A stretch of 64,000 nt of DNA from Chryseobacterium sp. OSA05B (GCF_019970065.1 NZ_JAHXYH010000001.1:496001-560000), one strand, 5' to 3'. Positions 1 to 8,388 are shown, counted from the first letter of the stretch. Program-made: numbers and translations. Notes: generated from the letters alone by a model not told the origin.

Positions 1-882
1 ATTACCCGGAACCGGAGCTTTTATAAACTTGTTGTCAGCTTTTAACGTTTCATAGATCATTTGGTTGCTGTTCGGAGAAACCAATACCTTTTCATTTTTG
101 AATGCACTTAGATAGTTGTAAAACTCTTCGTAAGGCATCATTTTCACAAAGGAATCATCCATCTGCTTTCTCGCAGGCACTTCTAGTTTTTCAAGATCAG
201 TGAATAATACGGCATCATTCTTTGTGATGACGATGTATCCTAAAAATACAGGGTTACTTTCTACATCACTTCCTCTTAAATTCGAGGTCCAGGCTACATC
301 GTCCAGACTTGAAATAACATGTACGGTCGCTTCCTGGTCTTCCATTTTCTGACGGATAGCTCCCAGTTTATCGGTCACCGATTTTCCGGCTCTCTCCACA
401 GGATGTACAAAAATTGGATTTTTTGAAGGCGTTCCTCTGTCTTTCCAGATTTCCTTCAATAGCGGAAGATCTGCTAAGCTTATATTTTTTGACTGCAGTT
501 TTTGAGAAAGCAGTTCCCAATTGGCATTTGATGTCGCAACAGCATTAACCGCTACTTTTCCACCCGCTGGAATTTCAGAAATGATCCAGTCGATATAGTT
601 GGGAGTTCCTTCAATTCCATCTTTAAAAAGATCAATTCCGGAACCGTCCAGTTCAAGAGCAGCCTGGGTAAAGTACCTACCATCTGTCCAAAGCCCTGCT
701 TTATCTTTTGTAATTACCACAAAACCTGCAGAACCCAAAAATCCGGAAAGCCAAGCTCTCTCCTGCCATTCTCCGGGCAGATACTCACTCATATGCGGAT
801 CTGCAGAATATACTATAAATGCATCAACATTATTTTTCTGCATTTCTTCACGAAGTGCAACAACTTTTTCCTTTGAAGTCAT
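1..882 (-). CDS. Xaa-Pro aminopeptidase (M24B), N-terminal part, cut by window edge
   Basis: This reverse-strand gene starts at 882 and stays open for 294 codons to the window edge, so only the N-terminal part is present. The protein begins MTSKEKVVALREEM and contains the creatinase N-terminal hallmarks AFIVYSADPHMSEYLP, RAWLSGFLGSAGFVVIT and LWTDGRYFTQA, followed by VAWTSNLRGSDVESNPVF (about residues 200-217). That pattern is typical of aminopeptidase P, which removes N-terminal residues preceding proline in the cytoplasm. The metal-binding catalytic domain (Asp, Asp, His, Glu, Glu) would lie beyond base 1 and cannot be checked. No signal peptide is visible. It is divergent from the gene at 1372, with nearly 500 bases between. 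The family assignment is firm; catalytic competence is unverified. Confidence 0.88.
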   Translation of the reverse strand, partial: MTSKEKVVALREEMQKNNVDAFIVYSADPHMSEYLPGEWQERAWLSGFLGSAGFVVITKDKAGLWTDGRYFTQAALELDGSGIDLFKDGIEGTPNYIDWIISEIPAGGKVAVNAVATSNANWELLSQKLQSKNISLADLPLLKEIWKDRGTPSKNPIFVHPVERAGKSVTDKLGAIRQKMEDQEATVHVISSLDDVAWTSNLRGSDVESNPVFLGYIVITKNDAVLFTDLEKLEVPARKQMDDSFVKMMPYEEFYNYLSAFKNEKVLVSPNSNQMIYETLKADNKFIKAPVPGN

Positions 883-1371
883 TTTTTTCTTTTTTAAACA
901 CCGAAAGTTACGAAAAAATTGAGGTTTAGAAATGAAATAAGCGACCTATTTTCGTTAATGATTTGTTATTTTTTTGTTTAAATAGGGATGTTTTTTGTTT
1001 AATGATTATGAATGCTTTTGAGAAGCTGTTGTTTTAAATTTTAAGCTCTTACTTATTTTGGAGATGGAGCTGATGTTTGAATTTTACTACATGTTTCTAA
1101 ACCTTATAGGTTTGTTGGTTACAAAGTTTTGTTGATTGTTTTTAAATACAAATGACACGAATGTTTAGCACAAATAATCACTAATCTGCACTTTCTTTGC
1201 CTATTCTTTATGATTTACAATTAATAATTTTAGTCAACAAAAATTTTTCAGCTTTATGATTAACCAAAAATAATTGGCAATATTGATTAAAATACCCATT
1301 TACATACCACAAAAACATCAATATTACTAAAGATATAAAGTTTTGGAAAGATTATTGCTACTATTCACCGT
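883..1371. other. AT-rich intergenic region, no gene seen
   Basis: This 489-base divergent spacer lies between the aminopeptidase and the DUF6526 gene. It is very AT-rich with many T runs. I found no convincing reading frame, hairpin terminator or exact TAnnTTTG promoter element. It presumably carries the promoters of both flanking genes. Confidence 0.5.
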
Positions 1372-1809
1372 ATGAGCGAGCAGAATTATAAAAATCACAG
1401 GAAATTTTATCCACCCCATCATTTCATTTATCTTCCGATATTGATCATACTTGAAATTTTTGGAATATATAAAATCTGGGACAATCCCGAAAATCAACTG
1501 ACCTGGATTTTGTTTTCGATTGTCATTTTTCTGCTTTTCTATCTGGCCTTTATGACCAGACAGCATTATGCACTGGGACTTCAAAACCGTATGGTGATGC
1601 TTGAATTTAAGCAACGTTATTTTGAAATTTTCGGACAAAGATCCGATGAAGTGGCTGATCAGTTAAAATTCAGTCAGATCGCTGCCCTAAGATTTGCTTA
1701 TGATGAGGAATTTAAAGAGCTTCTCAACAGAGCCCTTAAAGAAAATATCTCCGGGGATGAGATCAAGCGGTCTATCAAAAACTGGAGAGCCGACCACCAA
1801 AGAGTCTAA
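1372..1809 (+). CDS. DUF6526 family two-helix membrane protein
   Basis: A 145-residue protein with two predicted membrane helices (about residues 17-35 and 43-61) after the N-terminal sequence YKNHRKFYPPHHFIYLP. A charged cytoplasmic tail follows, with FAYDEEFKELLNRAL and the ending IKRSIKNWRADHQRV. The NH.RFYPPHHFIY start and the WxADxxRV end match what I remember of the Bacteroidetes DUF6526 family, whose function is unknown. It is the first of three closely spaced genes on this strand (22 bases to the next), ahead of a tiny lipoprotein and a topoisomerase IB. An operon is likely. No enzymatic motif is visible. Confidence 0.8.
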   Translation: MSEQNYKNHRKFYPPHHFIYLPILIILEIFGIYKIWDNPENQLTWILFSIVIFLLFYLAFMTRQHYALGLQNRMVMLEFKQRYFEIFGQRSDEVADQLKFSQIAALRFAYDEEFKELLNRALKENISGDEIKRSIKNWRADHQRV

Positions 1810-1830
1810 TAACATCAAAATATTTATATC

Positions 1831-1998
1831 ATGAGAAAGTTGACCTTATACAGTATAACTCTATTAACATTGCTTACGCTGACAAGCTGTGAAGCAATAG
1901 AAACTATTTTCAAAGCAGGAATGTGGTGGGGAATTATCCTGGTCGTTGCAGTTGTAGTCATCCTTTTTCTGATTTTTTCGAGGGGTAAAAACTCTTAA
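1831..1998 (+). CDS. 55-residue lipoprotein with one membrane helix
   Basis: A short gene starting at 1831 encodes MRKLTLYSITLLTLLTLTSC followed by EAIETIFKAGMWWG and a hydrophobic helix (about residues 31-49) ending FSRGKNS. The TLTSC sequence is a lipobox with the lipidated cysteine at residue 20. Similar Bacteroidetes peptides are, to my recollection, often named 'phosphatidate cytidylyltransferase' in databases; nothing in 55 residues supports that enzyme activity. It ends 9 bases before the topoisomerase start, so co-transcription is likely. The function is unknown; the combination of lipid anchor and membrane helix is what can be seen. Confidence 0.75.
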   Translation: MRKLTLYSITLLTLLTLTSCEAIETIFKAGMWWGIILVVAVVVILFLIFSRGKNS

Positions 1999-2007
1999 CC
2001 ATTTTTT

Positions 2008-3114
2008 ATGGAGAAGAATACGGATCTGGAGATTATTTCCCACCTGAAGCCTTCAAAGATTGTCAAAATCATGAAGGATCCCGAAGCTTCCGCAAAGGCG
2101 GTACATCTTGTATATACCACCGATGCGGAAACGGCCGGGATCACGCGTAAGAAAACAGGAAAAAAGTATTCGTATTACAAAGATGGCGAAAAGCTTAAAG
2201 ACAAAGAGGAAATCACCAGGATCAACAAGCTGGTCATCCCTCCTGCCTGGGAAAATGTCTGGATCTGCGCTTTGGACAACGGACATCTTCAGGCAACTGG
2301 TTTTGATGTAAAAAAAAGAAAGCAATACCGGTATCATCCGCTATGGAGTGCTTTAAGAAATCACACCAAGTTTTACAGAATGCTTCAGTTCGGGTATGCA
2401 TTGCCTGATATACGGCTTCATGTAGAGCAGGATCTTGCTTTGAGGAATTTTGAGAAAAGGAAAATACTCGCGCTCATCGTAAGTCTGATGCAGCGTACCA
2501 ATATCCGTATCGGGAATAATGCTTATGAAAAGCTGTATGGCTCATTCGGTTTAACAACTTTGAAAGATAAGCATGTAAAAATCAACGGTCAGAAAATGAC
2601 TTTCTCTTTTAAAGGAAAGAAAGGGATCATGCACAGTATCGATCTGAAAAGCAAGAGACTTTCAAGGCTTGTTCAGAAGTGTAAAGATATTCCGGGAAGA
2701 GAACTTTTTCAATATTTTGATGATGAAGGAAACCGCCATTCTATCGATTCGGGAATGGTGAATGACTATATCAAGGAAATAAGCGGAGAAGATTTTACGG
2801 CCAAAGATTTCAGAACATGGTCCGGAACCGTAAGTGCCCTGATCGCTTTTAAGGAAATAGGGTATGCTGAAAATGATTCTCAATACAAAAAGAAGGTGAA
2901 AGAGGCGTTGGAAATCGTCGCCGAACATCTCGGAAATACCAGTACGGTCTGCCGGAAATACTATGTTCATCCTCTGGTAATCAATCTTTACGAAAATAAT
3001 ACCATCAAAAAATATATTGATGAACTGGAAGACATTGAGGAAAATGATGGAAAAGCCAGTCTTACCCAGGAGGAAAAACTGGTACTAAAGATTCTGGAGA
3101 ACGAAAAAATGTAG
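2008..3114 (+). CDS. DNA topoisomerase IB (poxvirus/bacterial type)
   Basis: A 368-residue type IB topoisomerase, which relaxes supercoils by nicking one strand through a 3'-phosphotyrosine. Family landmarks in order are LVIPPAWENVWIC (75-87), DVKKRKQYRYHPLW (100-113), a catalytic-core arginine in NIRIGN (R167), the DFRTW segment (R269) and the C-terminal CRKYYVHP, where Y319 aligns with the nucleophile. The length is typical of bacterial members such as the Deinococcus enzyme. It follows two small membrane or lipoprotein genes at close spacing. Housekeeping relaxation is normally done by other topoisomerases, so this is an accessory enzyme; its physiological role is not deducible here. Confidence 0.93.
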   Translation: MEKNTDLEIISHLKPSKIVKIMKDPEASAKAVHLVYTTDAETAGITRKKTGKKYSYYKDGEKLKDKEEITRINKLVIPPAWENVWICALDNGHLQATGFDVKKRKQYRYHPLWSALRNHTKFYRMLQFGYALPDIRLHVEQDLALRNFEKRKILALIVSLMQRTNIRIGNNAYEKLYGSFGLTTLKDKHVKINGQKMTFSFKGKKGIMHSIDLKSKRLSRLVQKCKDIPGRELFQYFDDEGNRHSIDSGMVNDYIKEISGEDFTAKDFRTWSGTVSALIAFKEIGYAENDSQYKKKVKEALEIVAEHLGNTSTVCRKYYVHPLVINLYENNTIKKYIDELEDIEENDGKASLTQEEKLVLKILENEKM

Positions 3115-3118
3115 GAAG

Positions 3119-3186
3119 GATGGAAGATAGAAGTTGTTGAAATCACTCATATCAATTTTTCACCTTCAACTTCATTATCATCCATC
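3119..3186. repeat. Intergenic inverted-repeat element, GATGGAAG/CTTCCATC word family
   Basis: Immediately after the topoisomerase stop, a purine-rich arm (GATGGAAGATAGAAGTTG at 3119-3136) is answered by a pyrimidine-rich arm (CTTCAACTTC then ATCATCCATC, ending at 3186). The pairing is imperfect. The same words build elements at 48622-48724 and 57913-58009. It could fold as RNA, but there is no T run that would make it a standard terminator. Confidence 0.55.
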
Positions 3187-3201
3187 AAATAAAATTCAAA
3201 T

Positions 3202-3243
3202 CCCGAAACTCTCAAACCCTAAAACTCTCCCACTCTCAAACCC
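3202..3243. repeat. AAACTCTC/AAACCCT word repeat
   Basis: The words AAACTCTC, AAACCCT, AAACTCTCC and CACTCTCAAACCC are strung together here. Related words recur at about 19597-19635 and briefly at 36034-36050. The rest of the 3187-3573 spacer shows no gene; a 74-codon open frame across it is made of these repeats and has no protein-like character. Confidence 0.5.
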
Positions 3244-3524
3244 AGCCCCCTCAAACCCTCTTATTCACAAACTGCGTCCTGTATTCTTAAGACTTAATTC
3301 CTGCTATTTTGTTGATCATCCAATTGCTACACGTGTTTTGATGTTTTCATTTATATAAGTGTTCTAAACCGGTACACCTTCACAATAACTCTAAAAAATC
3401 AGGCTAATAAAATACTGAAACCTATCATTTTCTGTTGATTAAAAAAGCTATTTTTGAACTATACGCCTGTGACAAATTTCATTGTATAAAGACGTGTGAT
3501 TTTTTTTCTTTGCTTTAATTATTG

Positions 3525-3532
3525 TAAATTTG
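3525..3532 (+). promoter_or_regulatory. Promoter -7 element of pruA (TAAATTTG)
   Basis: An exact TAnnTTTG match lies 41 bases upstream of the chosen pruA start. At the expected -33 position there is only a T run (part of 3501-3507), so the upstream box is weak. It supports the start at 3574, because an upstream ATG at 3496 would precede the promoter. Confidence 0.5.
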
Positions 3533-3573
3533 TATACCAACATATTGATAATTTTAAAATAATACAACATAAT

Positions 3574-5199
3574 ATGTCAAAAGCAATTTCGCAAGTACCA
3601 TTTGCAGTAAACGAGCCGGTAAATTCTTATGTACCGGGATCTCCAGAAGTTAAAAGCCTTATCGCCACTTACAAAAAAATGTGGGCTGAGAAGATAGAAA
3701 TTCCAATGTTCATCAATGGAAAAGAAGTGAAAACAGACGAAAAAGTTCAGCTTCAGTCTCCTCAGGATCATGCTCATGATTTCGGGTTTTACTATAAAGG
3801 TACCATGCAGCATGTAGATGACGCCATCAACGCGGCATTGGCAGCTAAAAAAGAATGGAACGAACTGGGCTGGGAACAGCGTGCAGCTATTTTCTTAAAG
3901 GCAGCTGATCTTTTAGCAGGACCTTACAGAGACGTGATCAACGCTGCAACGATGATCGGGCAGTCTAAGAACGTACACCAGGCTGAAATTGATGCAGCGT
4001 GTGAGTTTATCGATTTCTTAAGATTCAACGTAGAATTCATGACCGAGATGTATTCTGAGCAGCCGGTTTCCGACAGCGGAATCTGGAACCGTGTAGAGTA
4101 CAGACCATTGGAAGGTTTCTGTTTTGCAGTAACGCCATTCAACTTTACAGCAATTTCAGGAAACTTACCTACGTGTATGGCTATGCTAGGAAATGTAGTG
4201 GTTTGGAAGCCTTCTGACAAGCAGGTTTATTCTGCAAAAGTGATCATGGATGTATTAATCGAAGCGGGCCTTCCTGCAGGGGTCATCAACATGGTTTTCA
4301 CAGATGGAAAAGAAACGGCTGAGAAAGTATTGGCTCATCCAGATTTTGCAGGTCTTCACTTCACAGGATCTACGAAAGTATTCCAGGGAATGTGGAAAAT
4401 GATCGGAGATAACATCCATAACTACAGAACCTATCCAAGAATCGTTGGAGAAACAGGTGGAAAAGATTTCGTGATCGCTCACCCGTCTTCTAACGTAGAA
4501 GCAGTAGCTACTGCTTTGGTAAGAGGTTCTTTTGAATATCAGGGACAGAAATGTTCTGCGGCTTCAAGAGCTTATGTACCTAAATCTCTTTGGGCTGATG
4601 TGAAAAAAGTAATGGAAACTCAGATCAACTCAATTAAAGTGGGTTCTCCTGAAGATCCGTCGAACTTCGTTAACGCAGTTATTGACAAAAATTCTTTCGA
4701 AAAATGTAAGGGATACATCGACAGAGCAACTGCTTCCGGTGAGGCTGAAATAGCAATCGGAGGAAAAGTTGACGATTCTAAAGGATGGTTTGTACACCCA
4801 ACGGTAATCGAAACTACGAATCCTCATTACGAAAGTATGGTAGAAGAGATCTTCGGACCTATCCTCTCTGTTTATGTATATGAAGATCAGGACTGGAAAG
4901 AAACATTAAAACTGGTAGATTCTACGTCTCCTTATTCACTGACAGGTTCTGTATTCGCACAAGACCGTTACGCAATCAACGAGGCTTTCAAAGCTTTGGA
5001 AAACGCTTCAGGAAACTTCTATATCAATGACAAGCCAACTGGTGCCGTTGTTGGACAGCAGCCTTTCGGTGGCGGTAGAGCTTCAGGTACCAATGATAAA
5101 GCAGGTTCTAAAATGAACTTACTGAGATGGACGTCTGTAAGAAGTATCAAAGAAACTTTCGTTTCTCCAAAAGACTACAAATACCCATACCTGGGATAA
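3574..5199 (+). CDS. pruA: L-glutamate gamma-semialdehyde (1-pyrroline-5-carboxylate) dehydrogenase
   Basis: A 541-residue NAD-dependent aldehyde dehydrogenase that oxidises glutamate semialdehyde to glutamate, the second step of proline catabolism. Visible landmarks are the N-terminal SKAISQVPFAVNEPVNSY typical of the P5CDH family, TPFNFTAISGNL (N190), the cofactor loop FTGST (263-267), the general base in GETGGKD (E293), the nucleophile in QGQKCSAASR (C327) and EEIFGPILSVYVY. It matches the stand-alone Bacteroidetes/eukaryotic-type enzyme, not the proline dehydrogenase fusion. The start at 3574 removes a 26-codon extension that lies in the promoter region. No proline dehydrogenase gene is adjacent. 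It is followed by an intrinsic terminator. Confidence 0.96.
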   Translation: MSKAISQVPFAVNEPVNSYVPGSPEVKSLIATYKKMWAEKIEIPMFINGKEVKTDEKVQLQSPQDHAHDFGFYYKGTMQHVDDAINAALAAKKEWNELGWEQRAAIFLKAADLLAGPYRDVINAATMIGQSKNVHQAEIDAACEFIDFLRFNVEFMTEMYSEQPVSDSGIWNRVEYRPLEGFCFAVTPFNFTAISGNLPTCMAMLGNVVVWKPSDKQVYSAKVIMDVLIEAGLPAGVINMVFTDGKETAEKVLAHPDFAGLHFTGSTKVFQGMWKMIGDNIHNYRTYPRIVGETGGKDFVIAHPSSNVEAVATALVRGSFEYQGQKCSAASRAYVPKSLWADVKKVMETQINSIKVGSPEDPSNFVNAVIDKNSFEKCKGYIDRATASGEAEIAIGGKVDDSKGWFVHPTVIETTNPHYESMVEEIFGPILSVYVYEDQDWKETLKLVDSTSPYSLTGSVFAQDRYAINEAFKALENASGNFYINDKPTGAVVGQQPFGGGRASGTNDKAGSKMNLLRWTSVRSIKETFVSPKDYKYPYLG

Positions 5200-5207
5200 G
5201 AGTTATA

Positions 5208-5353
5208 AGTTATGAATTGTGAGTTATGAATGATAAGTAATGAGCAATGATTAATAATAGGCCCTGGAGTTTTTCCGGGGCTTTTTTATGGGTAATGAGC
5301 AATAAGTAATGAGTAATAATATCGGAGTGATAAATAATTCAAAATTCATAACT
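5208..5353. repeat. Intergenic inverted-repeat element, AGTTATGAAT word family
   Basis: The left arm AGTTATGAATTGTGAGTT (5208-5225) and right arm AATTCAAAATTCATAACT (5336-5353) are inverted repeats matching at 16 of 18 positions. The interior contains tandem variants of TAAGTAATGAGCAATGA on both sides of the pruA terminator. No open frame is convincing. It is one of several such intergenic elements in the window. Confidence 0.6.
5261..5287 (+). terminator. Rho-independent terminator of pruA
   Basis: The stem GCCCTGGA/TCCGGGGC has a short T-rich loop and one wobble pair, followed by a run of six T. It lies 61 bases past the pruA stop. Confidence 0.8.
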
Positions 5354-5506
5354 CTCCTATTACCTTCAACCTGCTACCTATCATGTGCCACCTAAAACCT
5401 ACTCCTTCTAACACCTTTTAACAAACTTTATCTATGTTTTAATACTTTACCTTACCGCTTAGGAATAGTTATTGAACTTTAATGAGTACACTAAAAATAA
5501 AATATT

Positions 5507-5725
5507 ATGAAAAAGTTATTGTTAGCAGCCTTTGGTTTAGGAATAGTCGTTGTGAGCTGCGGAACCAAGGAATCTACCATGTCGACGAAGAATTCGGATT
5601 CGGCAGCAGTGAATACACAGACCATACAGCCGGCAGCAACGGATACGGCATCTTCAAAAAAGATGAATCCTGACCCTGCTACCACTAAGGTAGATTCAAC
5701 GGCAACAGTAGTTCCGGCAAAATAG
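5507..5725 (+). CDS. Small Ser/Thr/Ala-rich lipoprotein
   Basis: A 72-residue lipoprotein: MKKLLLAAFGLGIVVVSC is a signal sequence with the lipidated cysteine at residue 18. The mature part is low-complexity and hydrophilic (TKNSDSAAVNTQ, then PDPATTKVDSTATVV). It resembles the next gene (5895) in layout: short, lipidated, with repeated K/D/S/T/A residues and an ATDTA/AKDTA motif. No domain is recognised. It sits alone between a spacer and its own terminator. Confidence 0.75.
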   Translation: MKKLLLAAFGLGIVVVSCGTKESTMSTKNSDSAAVNTQTIQPAATDTASSKKMNPDPATTKVDSTATVVPAK

Positions 5726-5755
5726 ATACAACTCAAGTTTAATCTTAATATGGAA

Positions 5756-5788
5756 AATCCGCAGATGAAAGCTCTGCGGATTTTTTTT
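5756..5788 (+). terminator. Terminator with AATCCGCAGA/TCTGCGGATT stem
   Basis: A perfect 10-base stem with a seven-base loop (TGAAAGC), followed by eight or more T. The same stem sequence recurs at 6111-6135 and 9859-9890. Confidence 0.88.
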
Positions 5789-5894
5789 GCTTTTACAATC
5801 CCAAATAAATAGCAGATTTTTTTTATTTATTGTTCTCAGAAAGCTCTTAATATTTTTCTATATTTGATTGTATTAAACATCAAAATTAAGCATT

Positions 5895-6104
5895 ATGAAA
5901 AAATTATGGATAGGAGCTATTCTGGGGGTTATGTTTTTAGGAAGCTGCGCCCAGAACAAGGAAAAAAGAGAAGAGTTCAAGGACGAGCACAATAAAGATT
6001 CTCTGAGAAACAAAATGGGGGATTCCGCTGTTGCCAATTCTGAGCCAGCTCCGGTTGCTAAGGATACCGCCAAAGTGAAAACCGACAGTTTAAAGACTAA
6101 ATAA
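5895..6104 (+). CDS. Small charged lipoprotein
   Basis: A 69-residue lipoprotein with signal MKKLWIGAILGVMFLGSC (Cys18 is the lipidation site). The highly charged mature segment has KEKREEFKDEHNKDSLRNK and ends AKVKTDSLKTK. It has no membrane helix after the lipobox and no recognised domain. It probably forms a loose paralogous pair with the lipoprotein at 5507; both are monocistronic and end at near-identical hairpins. It could be a coiled or disordered periplasmic lipoprotein. Confidence 0.75.
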   Translation: MKKLWIGAILGVMFLGSCAQNKEKREEFKDEHNKDSLRNKMGDSAVANSEPAPVAKDTAKVKTDSLKTK

Positions 6105-6110
6105 AATAAC

Positions 6111-6135
6111 AAATCCGCAGCTATGCTGCGGATTT
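6111..6135. terminator. Hairpin AAATCCGCAGC/GCTGCGGATTT
   Basis: A perfect 11-base stem with a TAT loop directly after the lipoprotein. The T run that follows is short (the stem's own TTT), so termination may be weaker than at the sister hairpins at 5756 and 9859. Confidence 0.7.
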
Positions 6136-6198
6136 GCACTTAAAAAAACTTGACTGAAAAAAACCGGGCAATCAACCCCGATTGTATTATAAAATCTT

Positions 6199-6500
6199 TT
6201 ATCGCATTGGATTATTCACCCTGAATAAATAAAAGTATTTACCGTTTATTATGCCTATCACATTAATATCGACAAGACTTGAACAGGTACTTGTCATCGT
6301 ATTATTCCCGTGCTGGATTCCCAGTAGTTCTGCACCATTTTGTTCATAGCATCCTGTCTGCTGTGTACGGAAGACCCGTCGCAATATCCAGACTCGCAAT
6401 CGGAACAGCTGTACTGATTCGTATCTGCCCAAGAACAGCGTTACCGAATACAGATGCCAACACGACCGTTAAAGTTGTCCTTATTGTTTAATGTACCAGT
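6199..6500 (-). pseudogene. Possible decayed coding remnant
   Basis: The 6136-6762 region has no intact gene. On the minus strand one frame reads TGTLNNKDNFNGRVGICIR, stop, then RCSWADTNQYSCSDC and RQDAMNKMVQNYWESSTGII, stop. Another frame finishes TSTCSSLVDINVIGIING and FYLFRVNNPMR. The pieces look protein-like (cysteine-rich, then a helical segment) but are broken by stops and frame changes. They faintly recall the Cys-rich DUF5977-type repeats of Bacteroidetes surface proteins; that is a weak guess. Nothing else was seen between 6500 and 6762. Confidence 0.3.
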
Positions 6501-6762
6501 TAAAAAGTTTTCATGCTTTTTTTGTATAAAAAGTGAGGAGATATTTTATACCGCCTGGTAATTTTTAGTTTTAATATTTAGATTTTGGAGCGCTGTTCTG
6601 CTTTAATGGGAATAAGTAGATTAAAAAATGAGTGACAAAATGCAGTATTCTCATTCCCATAAAGCTGGCGCAAAGATATAGATGTGAAAGCCTTAGATAA
6701 AACAATAGGTTGTCTGTTTTCGCGAAAATGAAAAGACACAATTCATAAAAAGAGTCTGATTC

Positions 6763-8388
6763 TTAATTGTTTTCACGAATATGAACATTTTTATCTGACT
6801 GATTTTCAGCATCCAGATATTTTATATAAGACGATGGAGAAAAATCAGTTACCGCTTTAAATACAGACGCAAATTTACTGTGTGAAGAAAAGCCGCATTC
6901 ATCTGCGAGGATACTGATCTTATACTGTCTGTACTTTTCATCATTGATCAATTTATCAACGATATAGTTAATTCTCAGACGGTTGACATAGGTTTTCACA
7001 TCCGCATTCTTATGCTGATTGATCACATAAGAAAGATACTTCGTATTCGTATTGAGTTCAGCTGCCAGAAATGACAACGACATATTCTTGTTATTATACA
7101 GGTCCCCTTTTTCAAATTCTTCAAGAAGTTCAAGTAGTTTTGTCTCTGTTTCGGAGGTCATCAGGGACTCATTTCTTCTTTTGTCAGATCCTCCCACCCG
7201 ATCATCCACTTCTTCCACAGAAATATTGGAAAAATCGGAATTTTCCACTTTTAATGGAGTAGATTCACTGCGGGAACGGATCATTTGAAGCTGAGTTCTT
7301 ATAATATTCCTGAATTTTGAACGTTGTTTTTTCTGTTTGGTTTTAAAAAAAAAGATGATTCCAATCAGGGTAAGAAGCAATACTATAATCGCTGCGTTTT
7401 TTACAATGCTGATCTGTGCACTTTTTTTATTGGGTTTGCCTAAATTTTCGGGACCTTTAATAGCAACTTCCCGACTTCGTGCCGTAAGGCTGTCGAAAGC
7501 CCGTACATATTTTACGGCATATAGCGAGGCTTTGACATTGTCTCCCGTCCCTTCATAATAATCATTGATATTGGAATAAACTGCTTTTTTGAGCTTAAGA
7601 CTTCTGGAACTGTCTGCTATATTTTCAGCTTTTTTAAGGTAGTTTTCTGCATCTTTCCAATTTTTCTGTTTCAGACGTATCCCTCCGATTCCGTTATACA
7701 CCAGCCCGAGAATGCAGCATTTACTTTTCAGCATCGATTCTGCTTTCCGGTAACAGTTTTCAGAGAGCACATAATCTTTAAGCCTAAAATAAACATCTCC
7801 AAGAATCTGATAAGAGGCTGCCACTGCCCTTTCATTACCCTGTATATTATCTTTCGCAAAGGAGTTTAATGAAGTTTCAATGTATTTCACGGCACGGGAA
7901 TAGCTTCCCTGCTCCATTTCATAATACGCCATTTCCTGGTTCAGAAGCCCCAGTAATTCACCTCTTTGCTGAGTATCCTTTATGCGTTGGCCCATTTCCA
8001 GACCCTGCAGGGTGTATTTTTTTGATCTTTCGTGAAGCCCGACCAAGCGGTATTCTTTAGCCAAAAATTCATTCACACGCGAAGACCATTCCGCATCATC
8101 GATCTGATTTAAAAGTGAGTGGGCATTTTCGCCGTAACATATAGATTTTTTGAATTCCCCGGCGTAATGATACACTTCGGCAGAAAGCAGGAGGCTTTTC
8201 ACCTTATCCAAAGGCTTTTGTGCAGCCATGTATAAAGAATCTGCAGTTTTCAGGGCCTTCGGAATATCCTTTTGCACCATCTGAACAGACGTTCTTTCAC
8301 AGATCTGGTCAAAACCGTATTTTTTCTGTGCCCAGATGGGGACAGCAGTGATGAACAAAAACAAAAGTTTTAGCAGACTTTTAGGCAT
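6763..8388 (-). CDS. Membrane-tethered TPR/AraC-type transcriptional regulator
   Basis: A 541-residue one-component regulator. It has a signal sequence (MPKSLLKLLFLFITAVPIWA), a TPR-like helical region to about residue 310 (for example the NIQGNERAVAASYQILGDVYFRLKDY area), one membrane helix (about 327-346) and a cytoplasmic tail ending in an AraC-family DNA-binding domain (about 440-535). The tail contains LSFLAAELNTNTKYLSYVI and ISILADECGFSSHSKFASVF. The expected arrangement is a periplasmic TPR sensor and a cytoplasmic DNA binder. I chose the start at 8388 because it leads directly into the signal sequence; an ATG 48 bases upstream would add MKMMNYYKIQ residues. It is divergent from the thioredoxin-like gene. 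The target genes are unknown. Confidence 0.87.
   Translation of the reverse strand: MPKSLLKLLFLFITAVPIWAQKKYGFDQICERTSVQMVQKDIPKALKTADSLYMAAQKPLDKVKSLLLSAEVYHYAGEFKKSICYGENAHSLLNQIDDAEWSSRVNEFLAKEYRLVGLHERSKKYTLQGLEMGQRIKDTQQRGELLGLLNQEMAYYEMEQGSYSRAVKYIETSLNSFAKDNIQGNERAVAASYQILGDVYFRLKDYVLSENCYRKAESMLKSKCCILGLVYNGIGGIRLKQKNWKDAENYLKKAENIADSSRSLKLKKAVYSNINDYYEGTGDNVKASLYAVKYVRAFDSLTARSREVAIKGPENLGKPNKKSAQISIVKNAAIIVLLLTLIGIIFFFKTKQKKQRSKFRNIIRTQLQMIRSRSESTPLKVENSDFSNISVEEVDDRVGGSDKRRNESLMTSETETKLLELLEEFEKGDLYNNKNMSLSFLAAELNTNTKYLSYVINQHKNADVKTYVNRLRINYIVDKLINDEKYRQYKISILADECGFSSHSKFASVFKAVTDFSPSSYIKYLDAENQSDKNVHIRENN

Noticed and set aside
599..922. Plus-strand open frame of about 107 codons
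   Set aside because: It is antisense to the aminopeptidase, whose minus-strand frame is conserved and continuous to the window edge.
3134..3358. Plus-strand open frame after the topoisomerase gene
   Set aside because: It is made of the repeat words at 3119-3243 and has no protein-like composition or start signal.
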